NCBI GenBank assembly: GCA_021783685.1 | Contig: JAJXTQ010000086.1 | Span: 1-7,662 of the forward strand | DNA: 7,662 nucleotides | Reading direction: 5' to 3' | Origin: Pseudomonadota bacterium | GTDB lineage: Bacteria; Pseudomonadota; Gammaproteobacteria; UBA5335 | In this document: positions 1-5,841 of the stretch, piece after piece | Layout: every line of letters begins with the position of its first letter | How positions within the stretch are numbered: the stretch's first letter is position 1 | The notes under the pieces: generated by a model | Databases searched by the model: none | The model's input: only the letters and a program-made list of their open reading frames with translations | Told to the model about the DNA's origin: nothing | Position numbers and translations under genes: made by a program

Positions 1-1931
1 TGATCGCACTATTCCGCGCGCTCAATCTGCCGCCGGTGCTGGGCTACTTGCTGGTCGGCGCGATGATCGGACCGCACGCCGGCAATCTCCTGCCCGACTC
101 GGACGGGACTCGGCAACTGGCGGCGTTCGGCGTGGTTTTTCTGATGTTCACCATCGGTCTCGAATTCTCCCTGGCGCGCTTGACGAGCATGAAACGCATC
201 GTCTTCGGCCTCGGCCTGGCCCAGGTCTTGGCAACCGCTACGGCGGTTCTGTCCGCCGCCTGGCTGCTGGGACTGTCGTGGCAGGGTGCGCTGGCGCTGG
301 GCGGCGCACTGGCGATGTCATCGACCGCGGTCGCGAGCAAGCTCCTGGTGGAGCGCTCGGAGCTAGACTCCGTCCACGGCAGTCAGATCATGGGCGTGCT
401 GTTGTTCCAGGATATCGCCGTGGTGCCGCTGTTGATTTTGCTGCCGGCGCTCGCCGGCGCCACGGGTTCGCTCGCAGGCACGCTAGGCCTGGCCGCGTTG
501 AAAGCGACGGCGGTCCTGACGGTGGTGCTGTTCTTCGGGCAGCGCCTGATGCGGGCGTGGTTTACCGTCGTTGCGCGGCGTAAATCGACCGAACTGTTCA
601 TGCTGAATGTGCTGCTGATCACCCTGGGCCTGTCCTATCTGACCGAACTCGCCGGCCTGTCGCTGGCTCTGGGTGCTTTCCTGGCGGGGATGCTGATTTC
701 GGAGACGGAATACCGCTTCGAGGTCGAACAGGACATCAAGCCCTTCCGCGACGTGCTGCTCGGACTGTTCTTCATCACCATCGGCATGTTTCTCGACCCG
801 GGCCTGATCGCCAGCCATTTCCTGGCGGTCGTCGCCGTGCTGGCCGGATTGCTGGCGCTGAAGCTCGCCATCGCAGCCGGTCTGGCGCGTCTGTTCGGCG
901 CGGCGCCCGGTGAGTCGCTACGCACCGGCTTGTGGCTTTGCGCCGGCGGCGAATTCGGCTTCGTGCTGCTGGAACTGGTGATCGGCCAGGGATTGGTCGG
1001 CAGCGCCGAGGCGCAAGTGGTGCTGGCCGCGCTGGTGCTGTCCTTGCTGGTTTCGCCGCTATTGATCCACTTCAGCGACCGGATCGTGATGCGCATGATC
1101 GCCTCGGAATGGCTGTTGCGCTCGCTCGCCCTGACCCAGGTCGCCGCCCGCTCGATCGCCAGCGACAAGCACGCCATCCTCTGCGGCTACGGCCGTACCG
1201 GGCAGCACCTGGCGCGCTTCCTGGAAAAGGAGAACGTCTCCTACGTCGCGCTCGATCTCGATCCGGAACGGGTGCGCGAAGCGGCGACGGCCGGCGACAC
1301 CGTGGCTTATGGCGATGCTGCCCGACGCGAGACCTTGATCGCCGCCGGCCTTCATCGCGCCGATGTGGTGGTGGTGACTTCGAACGATCCCCAACTCGCG
1401 CTGCGGGTGCTCCATCACGTGCGCGAGTTGCGGCCCGGACTGCCGGTGGTGGTGCGGGCCGCGGAAGACTCGGACGTCGAGCGCTTCGCCGCCGCCGGCG
1501 CTGCGGAGGTGGTGCCCGAGGCGCTGGAATCCTCGGTGATGCTGGCGACCCACGCGTTGGCGCTGCTCGGCGTGCCCATGCATAGAGTGATCAAGCGCTT
1601 GCGCGAGATGCGGGAACAGCGCTATGTGCTGCTGCGGGGTTTCTTTCACGGCGCCACCGACAGCAGCGACCAGCTCTCGGACGCGCAGCAGCCCCGTCTG
1701 CATTCGGTGGTGCTGACCGCGGGCGCGCGCGCCATCGGCTGCCGGCTCGGAGATCTGGCACTGGAAGACGCCGGCGCGAGCGTCTCGGCGATCCGGCGCC
1801 GCGGCATCCGCGGTGTCGATTGTGGCCCCGAGACCAGCCTCCAGGCCGGCGACGTCGTCGTCGTGCTGGGGGTGCCCTCTGCCGTGGTGGCGGCCGAGGA
1901 GCGTCTGCTCGGAGGCCGGCCCGGCGCCTAA
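1..1931 (+). CDS. Kef-type monovalent cation:proton antiporter (CPA2 family) with RCK_N and RCK_C domains, 5'-truncated by window edge
   Basis: Inner-membrane antiporter that probably exchanges K+ (or Na+) for H+. The frame is open from the left edge (first full codon at base 3), and the residues before the first possible start (GTG at 36) read IALFRALNLPPV, family-like sequence that runs into LGYLLVGAMIGP. The true start is therefore upstream, with perhaps 15-20 residues missing. Counting from the GTG at 36, hydrophobic segments fill residues 1-345. They include the conserved FQDIAVVPLL (124-133), whose Gln-Asp pair lies in the ion-translocation core of CPA2 exchangers, and GLFFITIGM (243-251). 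EQDIKPF (231-237) resembles the regulatory loop of KefC. A Rossmann RCK_N domain spans about 378-515, with GYGRTG (384-389) and an acidic strand end ALDLDP (405-410). An RCK_C domain spans about 555-626. No KefF/KefG ancillary gene is visible. The RCK_C domain and Gly-rich motif suggest gating by a nucleotide or similar ligand. The ion and ligand cannot be told from sequence. Confidence 0.93.
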   Translation, partial: IALFRALNLPPVLGYLLVGAMIGPHAGNLLPDSDGTRQLAAFGVVFLMFTIGLEFSLARLTSMKRIVFGLGLAQVLATATAVLSAAWLLGLSWQGALALGGALAMSSTAVASKLLVERSELDSVHGSQIMGVLLFQDIAVVPLLILLPALAGATGSLAGTLGLAALKATAVLTVVLFFGQRLMRAWFTVVARRKSTELFMLNVLLITLGLSYLTELAGLSLALGAFLAGMLISETEYRFEVEQDIKPFRDVLLGLFFITIGMFLDPGLIASHFLAVVAVLAGLLALKLAIAAGLARLFGAAPGESLRTGLWLCAGGEFGFVLLELVIGQGLVGSAEAQVVLAALVLSLLVSPLLIHFSDRIVMRMIASEWLLRSLALTQVAARSIASDKHAILCGYGRTGQHLARFLEKENVSYVALDLDPERVREAATAGDTVAYGDAARRETLIAAGLHRADVVVVTSNDPQLALRVLHHVRELRPGLPVVVRAAEDSDVERFAAAGAAEVVPEALESSVMLATHALALLGVPMHRVIKRLREMREQRYVLLRGFFHGATDSSDQLSDAQQPRLHSVVLTAGARAIGCRLGDLALEDAGASVSAIRRRGIRGVDCGPETSLQAGDVVVVLGVPSAVVAAEERLLGGRPGA

Positions 1932-2599
1932 ATAGACTTGCAGACGGTGTACAGCTCGGATTCGTCCGCGGCCTTGTAGCCGTCGGCGTTCGGCTGCGCG
2001 GCGCTCCGGGTGACGTTGACCGGACATCCCCGGATGATGGCGTTCTTGTGCTGACTGTAAGCGCGCAGCGATCCCGTCGCCGGAAGTCCATCGTCGATCT
2101 GGATGTCGAGCGCCTCGGCGACCTTGCCGCTGAGATTGGCCGAGCATAGGACCAGGCCGCCGATTTCGATCGCGCCCGCGGCTCCCGTCCCGGTCTGGAC
2201 CCCGATCAAGCCACCCACGGCATTTTGCGGTTGCGCGCCGCTGGCGGGGTCTCCCGCCACCAGCCCGGAAAGACGCAGATGACGCCAGAAGGCGGACGAT
2301 TCGCCCGCTCCGCCCGGATCGGAGCAGAATTCCCCAGTGAGCGCTCCATCGTGGTCGCCGTTGGGCACGTTGGCGCCCCAGCGCAGCGATGCGCCGCTGT
2401 CGTCGCCAGGCAGGCTCGCGTAGCGATCCTGGTAGGCATAGACGGCGGCGGCAATGCCGCTGAAATCATTGGCGACGTTCCTGATCCTGGCGCTGGTGAT
2501 CAGCTCCTGACCCTTGAGCACGCCCCCCAGCAGCAGGCCGATGATGACCAGCACGATGGCGATTTCGACGAGGGTGAAGCCTGATTGTCTGCCGACCAT
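1928..2599 (-). CDS. Type IV prepilin / pseudopilin with canonical class III signal (candidate major pilin of the cluster)
   Basis: A 223-aa prepilin. The 7-residue leader MVGRQSG precedes FTLVEIAIVLVIIGLLLGG, so a prepilin peptidase should cut Gly7/Phe8 and N-methylate Phe8. Glu at mature position 5 is present. The first 25 residues form the membrane and assembly helix. The helix continues as VLKGQELITSARIRNVANDF, followed by a YAYQDRYASLPGDD motif (55-67) and a Gly/Asp-rich loop NGDHDG (80-85) that could bind calcium. Four Cys (92, 152, 192, 220) could form two disulfides. ATG at 2599 is chosen over ATG at 2611 because GGAGGT lies 4 bases before it, and the upstream ATG would be largely part of that ribosome-binding site. 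It is the last gene of the cluster, set apart by an 86-base gap. Its stop TAG overlaps the antiporter stop on the other strand. The prepilin call is firm. The role as major subunit is inferred from its own ribosome-binding site and possible promoter. Confidence 0.92.
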   Translation of the reverse strand: MVGRQSGFTLVEIAIVLVIIGLLLGGVLKGQELITSARIRNVANDFSGIAAAVYAYQDRYASLPGDDSGASLRWGANVPNGDHDGALTGEFCSDPGGAGESSAFWRHLRLSGLVAGDPASGAQPQNAVGGLIGVQTGTGAAGAIEIGGLVLCSANLSGKVAEALDIQIDDGLPATGSLRAYSQHKNAIIRGCPVNVTRSAAQPNADGYKAADESELYTVCKSI

Positions 2600-2603
2600 T
2601 TTG

Positions 2604-2609
2604 ACCTCC
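2604..2609 (-). promoter_or_regulatory. Ribosome-binding site GGAGGT of the 223-aa prepilin
   Basis: The - strand reads GGAGGT CAAA ATG, a strong Shine-Dalgarno match 4 bases before the ATG at 2599. It decides the start. The ATG at 2611 would add Met-Glu-Val-Lys and has no comparable site. This is the best ribosome-binding site in the - strand cluster; most other genes there rely on overlap with the gene before. Confidence 0.75.
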
Positions 2610-2623
2610 ATGCGGAACGATTA

Positions 2624-2651
2624 ATTCTATTGTCATTGATGCGAGTGTCGC
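2624..2651 (-). promoter_or_regulatory. Possible sigma70-type promoter for the 223-aa prepilin gene
   Basis: In the only sizeable gap of the - strand cluster (2600-2685), the - strand carries TAGAAT (2624-2629, five of six matches to the -10 consensus). GCGACA (2646-2651, four of six to the -35 consensus) lies 16 bases upstream. The region around the -10 is AT-rich compared with the GC-rich surroundings. Transcription would start near 2617, giving a leader of about 18 bases. A sigma54 site of the kind often used for pilins (TGGCAC-N5-TTGC) was looked for and not found. This is pattern matching only. Confidence 0.33.
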
Positions 2652-2685
2652 AGGAACCGGACGGCCCGGTCAAGAAGGTTTGCGT

Positions 2686-3441
2686 TCAGGGCAGGCGGCC
2701 GGCGGCGACCATGCGGTTGTAGAGAATGTTCGGCGATAACCAGACCAGCAGATCGTCGAATTCGCCGCCGGATGCGGCGGCCGTGGATTCCTCGTGGGCG
2801 ACGAAGACGCGGTCGCCGTCGAGATTCGCCGCCTCGTCGATGCCCCGACCGCCGGCCGCGGCATTTCGCCCGGGCGAGTAGATGACCGCCACCGTCGCCT
2901 TGGCGAGCGCGCTGCCCGCGGCGCAGTCGGCCTTCGCCGTTCCGGCCTGACTGATCGATGCGCCGTCCCGGCAGATTTGCAGGTCGGCCGTCGGCGGCCC
3001 GCCGTTTGCGCGCCAGAAGTTGCTGATGCCGTTGCTGCTGGTGAAGCTGCCCGGCGCCGCGGTCGGCGCCGAAGTGACGGCGTAGCGTAACCGGTTTCCC
3101 CAGGCGTCCAGGACATAGCCCTGGCTGTCGCAGGGCGAGAACCCCAGCGTCGCGCCGGGCACGAGGCCGTCGGCCACTCCGTGGGCATTCAGCGGACACG
3201 GGCCCGCGCCGGCCTCGATGCCGGCGGTACCGGCGGCGGCCGGGCAAGGCAGCCGGCCGTTGGCAACGGCGAAGCCCTGCAGGGCGTCACGCACTTGGTG
3301 CAGGGTATTTCGCGTCTTGGCCGTTCGGTGCAGATCTACTTGCGTCGCCAGGGGCATCAGCATGCCGCCCAGCAACAGGCCGACGACGACCAGCACGATC
3401 GCGAGCTCGGGCAGGGAGAAGCCGCTGTCGCCGCTTCTCAT
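2686..3441 (-). CDS. Type IV prepilin-like protein with LPCP / TLGF / YAV / AVIYSPG extracellular module
   Basis: A 251-aa prepilin. The leader MRSGDSG is followed by FSLPELAIVLVVVGLLLGG, with cleavage expected at Gly7/Phe8 and Glu at mature +5. Pro at +4 is less usual than Val or Ile. The extracellular part (about 60-251) contains NGRLPCP (61-67), a second Cys in GPCP (80-83), TLGF (98-101), DAWGNRLRYAV (112-122), AVIYSPG (185-191) and DDLLVWLSPNILYNRM (229-244). The same motifs occur in the 465-aa protein just upstream, so the two share a domain. There are five Cys (66, 82, 104, 157, 173). ATG at 3441 overlaps the previous gene's stop in an ATGA, which favours it. GTG at 3447 has an AAGGTG-like ribosome site about 7 bases before it and would lengthen the leader by two residues. 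It is likely a minor pilin acting in the inner membrane and periplasm or at the pilus tip. Its partner and ligand are unknown. Confidence 0.9.
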   Translation of the reverse strand: MRSGDSGFSLPELAIVLVVVGLLLGGMLMPLATQVDLHRTAKTRNTLHQVRDALQGFAVANGRLPCPAAAGTAGIEAGAGPCPLNAHGVADGLVPGATLGFSPCDSQGYVLDAWGNRLRYAVTSAPTAAPGSFTSSNGISNFWRANGGPPTADLQICRDGASISQAGTAKADCAAGSALAKATVAVIYSPGRNAAAGGRGIDEAANLDGDRVFVAHEESTAAASGGEFDDLLVWLSPNILYNRMVAAGRLP

Positions 3442-4835
3442 GGGCACGGTGTCACCTTCAAGTCGGTGTCGATACAGTAGAGCAGGTCGTTGAAGCGTGC
3501 ATCCGCCGGGCCGCTGCGGTAGTCGGCGTCGCCTCCGGCATCGGGATGGTTGGTGTTGTTGCGATCTTCGAGGTAATTGCCGATCTGCGCCTTGTCCGCG
3601 GACGACGAACGGTTCTGTCCGGCGAGTCTGCTGCCCGCGAACATGACGATGGCAGCATAGACGCCGGAGCCGTTGGCACTGAGGCAGGGCGGACAGGCGC
3701 CGGCGCTCGCCGACACCGGACTGAAGCCGCCGGCGAGCACGTAGAAGAACTGATCCTTCCAGTTGCTGTACCACTCGTCATCCGCCGCCGACCAGGGCTC
3801 AGGGCAACTGCCGTCGAGCGCGGTCGAGCTCATGGCGTTGTCGGTCGCACGCTTGGAGCGCTTGAGCGAGAACGGTAGTCGTCCCGAAAGATTTCCGGCC
3901 TGGTCTTCAAAGCGGGTGTTGATCGCATAGTCGGCCAGTCCCACCGGCGCCGCCCAGGGCAGGCGCCTGTCGTCCGACCCCGCGGCGTTTCTCGTGCCAT
4001 ACGTGGCGATGCACTGCGCCAGGTGCCGGGTCAGGCCGGCGAGCGTGGCTTGGAAATCGGTACGCTTTCTGAGGGCAGCGAAAATGTCGTTCGGGGTGAT
4101 GACGATCAGGCGGTCATTGACGCCGTTGCCGCTGCCGCCGGCAATGAGAGTGGACAGCGCGCCGGCACCGGCCGCCAACGCCGAATTGTCGGCGCTGCCG
4201 GCGGCCTCGAGGTAATTGGCCGGGTTGTAGTTGCCGCCGCAAATGGCGGTGCCCGCCGCTGCTCTGCGGTCCTGCCTGCCCGTCGGCGGACCCGGCGCGA
4301 AAATGACCGCTGCGGCATGTTCCCCAGCCGTTGCGCCGGCGATCGTCGAGCGGCCGTCGGCGCCTTGCACCGTCAGTTGCCCGTCGGTGTCCCAGTTCAT
4401 CATGTCGGTGCCGGGATTGTTCTTGTAGCTGCCCGACACGGCGTACCACAGGCACTCATGCGCGCCGTCCTTCAGCGGTTCCAGACCGAGGGTGCGCCAA
4501 GGCAGGCGGCCGATGGCGCTGACGTTCTTCGTGCCGCAGGATGGGTCGGCACTGCCCTCGGGCGTGGCGATGGCCGAATTGCCCGTTTCCGGGCAAAGCA
4601 GATAGCCCGGCACCTTGTTCGGATGATTGTCGCCAAAAGTAAGTGCATAAGCGATCAGCGCTTCCTTCGCCTGGGCCAGGGCGGCGTCGCTGATTTCGTC
4701 GCGTCGGCTCTGTATCCGTGCGGCGGTGAAGCGCTCGACCATCAGCGTCGCGGTCGCCAGCACCAGCAAGCTCAGCATTATCAGCAATGCCAGGCCCCGC
4801 TGGCGAAGGCTGGCGGCCCTGCGCCTGGAGGTCAT
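3438..4835 (-). CDS. Large PilX/GspK-like minor pilin candidate with an internally repeated extracellular module
   Basis: A 465-aa protein. The N-terminus has a basic leader (MTSRRRAASLRQRG), then LALLIMLSLLVLATATLMVERF, one hydrophobic helix after an RG that could be a prepilin peptidase site. Mature +5 is Ile rather than Glu, as in PilX and GspK types. The region after the helix holds two apparent copies of one module. Copy 1 (about 64-260) has YLLCP (78-82), GRLPWRTLGLEP (109-120), ECLWYAVSGSY (127-137), AAAVIFAPG (174-182), NYLE (207-210) and NDRLIVITPNDIF (240-252). Copy 2 (about 270-455) has RLPW (291-294), WKDQFFYVLAGGFS (359-372), YAAIVMFAG (393-401), GNYLEDRNN (419-427) and FNDLLYCI (448-455). 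Ten Cys suggest disulfides. It starts in an ATGA overlap with the gene upstream and ends in another with the 251-aa prepilin. It is probably a tip or priming pilin. The large exposed part could be adhesive, but this is inference. Confidence 0.88.
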   Translation of the reverse strand: MTSRRRAASLRQRGLALLIMLSLLVLATATLMVERFTAARIQSRRDEISDAALAQAKEALIAYALTFGDNHPNKVPGYLLCPETGNSAIATPEGSADPSCGTKNVSAIGRLPWRTLGLEPLKDGAHECLWYAVSGSYKNNPGTDMMNWDTDGQLTVQGADGRSTIAGATAGEHAAAVIFAPGPPTGRQDRRAAAGTAICGGNYNPANYLEAAGSADNSALAAGAGALSTLIAGGSGNGVNDRLIVITPNDIFAALRKRTDFQATLAGLTRHLAQCIATYGTRNAAGSDDRRLPWAAPVGLADYAINTRFEDQAGNLSGRLPFSLKRSKRATDNAMSSTALDGSCPEPWSAADDEWYSNWKDQFFYVLAGGFSPVSASAGACPPCLSANGSGVYAAIVMFAGSRLAGQNRSSSADKAQIGNYLEDRNNTNHPDAGGDADYRSGPADARFNDLLYCIDTDLKVTPCP

Positions 4836-5242
4836 TGCGCGCCGCCGTCGATGACGATGCGGCCACCGGCCAGGCCGTCATGCCGCTCCCCAGTGCTGCG
4901 ATCGAGGGATTCGCCGACCCGCAATCTTGCGGCGCTGCCGCCGTCGATGCCGAGGGTGATGCGAGCGGGATCCTGCGGCGAGAGCAAGACGTGAATTTTC
5001 GAATGAGACAAGGCTTGAGGCGCGCCGTTGATCCAAACCGTCGCTTTGCCGTCGGAGCGGCGCACGACGCCGTTGATGACCAGGACGGCGTCGTCCTCCA
5101 GTCCTGTCTGGCGATCGAGACCGCGGCGCTGCTCGGGGGTGAAGAACAGCCGACCGAGGCCGGCCGCCTGCGCCGGACAAGAAGCGGATGTCAGCGCCAG
5201 GAGGGCGGCCAGCGCAGCAAGGGCTGTGGGTATCCCGTTCAT
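4832..5242 (-). CDS. Small secreted pilus-assembly protein, MshK/PilP-like
   Basis: A 136-aa protein with a Sec-type signal peptide. A hydrophobic stretch ALAALAALLALTSA (7-20) is followed by CPAQA/AGLG, with signal peptidase I cleavage likely near residue 26. SAS-Cys22 is a poor lipobox because Ser stands where Leu is usual, so a lipoprotein is less likely. The mature protein starts GLGRLFFTPEQRRGLDRQ, then LVINGVVRRSDGKATVWING (54-73). It ends with LRVGESL (107-113) and GGRIVIDGG (126-134). The pattern (NGVV, self-contained ING, VGE, then a final hydrophobic strand) resembles the periplasmic HR domain of PilP, GspC and MshK, which links the inner-membrane complex to the secretin. The resemblance is by eye and weak. 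Position right after a PilO/MshJ-like gene supports it. ATG at 5242 is chosen because it forms an ATGA overlap with the preceding stop and directly opens the signal peptide. A further 12 upstream codons are open but make a poorer start. Confidence 0.85.
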   Translation of the reverse strand: MNGIPTALAALAALLALTSASCPAQAAGLGRLFFTPEQRRGLDRQTGLEDDAVLVINGVVRRSDGKATVWINGAPQALSHSKIHVLLSPQDPARITLGIDGGSAARLRVGESLDRSTGERHDGLAGGRIVIDGGAQ

Positions 5243-5841
5243 GGTTTTTCGCGCAGGGTGATCCAGTCTATGCTGCACGTTGCCTGCAGCCGGACTTCGT
5301 CCCTGCGCTGATCGTCACTGCCCGGCAGCCGTTCCAGCCGGCAACTGTGCAGGCGGGTGTATGCCGTCGCCGTGGCGCGCAGATCGGCGAGAAATCCGAG
5401 CAGTTCTTCCTCGTGTCGCAAGCGCAGTTCGAGCGTCATCCGGCTGGACATCATTTCGTAGCCATCGTCGCCAGCGCCGAGCGGTCGCTGCGGTGCCAGT
5501 TCGAAGCGCAGAGCCGGGAGTCTTCGCTGCGCCTTGATCTTGCCGATCTGCTCGACCCATGAGAGGCGATCCTCCCGGGCAAGGTAGCCGCGTTCCGCGA
5601 ATTCCCGGTAGCGGGCGAGCTTTCGTCCGATGCTTCGCTCTTCGTCCTGCAGCGCTAACCGCCGGCGCTGCATCTCCTGGCGCGCCAGCGCTGTTTGGCG
5701 ATAGTTTTGCCGCGCCGTCCGAACCAGCGTCAATGACGATTGCACCAGCCCCAGGCCGAGCAAGGCCAGCGCCAGGAGCAGCAAGAGGTGTCCGCGGACC
5801 GGCGCCAGATCGCGAAAGCCCAGGGGCGGCGGCATGATCAC
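5239..5841 (-). CDS. PilO/GspM/MshJ-like bitopic inner-membrane assembly protein
   Basis: A 200-aa protein. A short cytoplasmic end (1-17) precedes one transmembrane helix (about 18-38, LLLLLALALLGLGLVQSS). A charged, Arg/Glu/Gln-rich likely coiled coil follows (about 40-85, with QNYRQTALARQEMQRRRLAL). The periplasmic part (about 95-197) has alternating strands and helices, including WVEQIGKIKAQRRLP (95-109) and LRFELAPQRPL (111-121). This is the architecture of PilO and GspM, which pair with PilN or GspL in the alignment complex. Lying directly after a PilMN/MshI-like gene and before an MshK/PilP-like gene fits that role. The GTG at 5841 overlaps the preceding stop as GTGA. The ATG at 5835, two codons in, is an alternative start and would leave a 2-base gap. 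The architecture is clear, but the family call comes from layout and context rather than a diagnostic motif. Confidence 0.87.
   Translation of the reverse strand: MIMPPPLGFRDLAPVRGHLLLLLALALLGLGLVQSSLTLVRTARQNYRQTALARQEMQRRRLALQDEERSIGRKLARYREFAERGYLAREDRLSWVEQIGKIKAQRRLPALRFELAPQRPLGAGDDGYEMMSSRMTLELRLRHEEELLGFLADLRATATAYTRLHSCRLERLPGSDDQRRDEVRLQATCSIDWITLREKP

Noticed and set aside
1895..1935. GC-rich palindromic stretch near the convergent stops as a shared terminator.
   Set aside because: Pairing is broken by mismatches and there is no T tract on either side.
1059..2147. A 362-codon open frame on the - strand under the antiporter.
   Set aside because: Low-complexity His/Arg/Gly-rich translation without motifs, opposite a well-supported antiporter and overlapping the prepilin in another frame.
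2600..2611. ATG at 2611 as start of the 223-aa prepilin.
   Set aside because: It falls inside the sequence that forms the ribosome-binding site of the ATG at 2599.
2656..2670. Inverted repeat ACCGG-ACGGC-CCGGT as a terminator after the 251-aa prepilin gene.
   Set aside because: The stem is only 5 base pairs and no run of T follows on either strand.
3442..3774. In-frame upstream extension of the 251-aa prepilin.
   Set aside because: The extension is Arg/Gln-rich noise inside the 465-aa gene. A prepilin leader must be short, and the ATGA overlap at 3438-3441 marks the start.
4023..4994. A 323-codon open frame on the + strand.
   Set aside because: Antisense to the 465-aa protein; Arg/Ala-rich and lacking any recognisable fold or ribosome site.
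4832..5242. Lipoprotein signal at Ser-Ala-Ser-Cys in the 136-aa protein.
   Set aside because: The -3 position is Ser rather than Leu, and an AQA/A signal peptidase I site follows directly.
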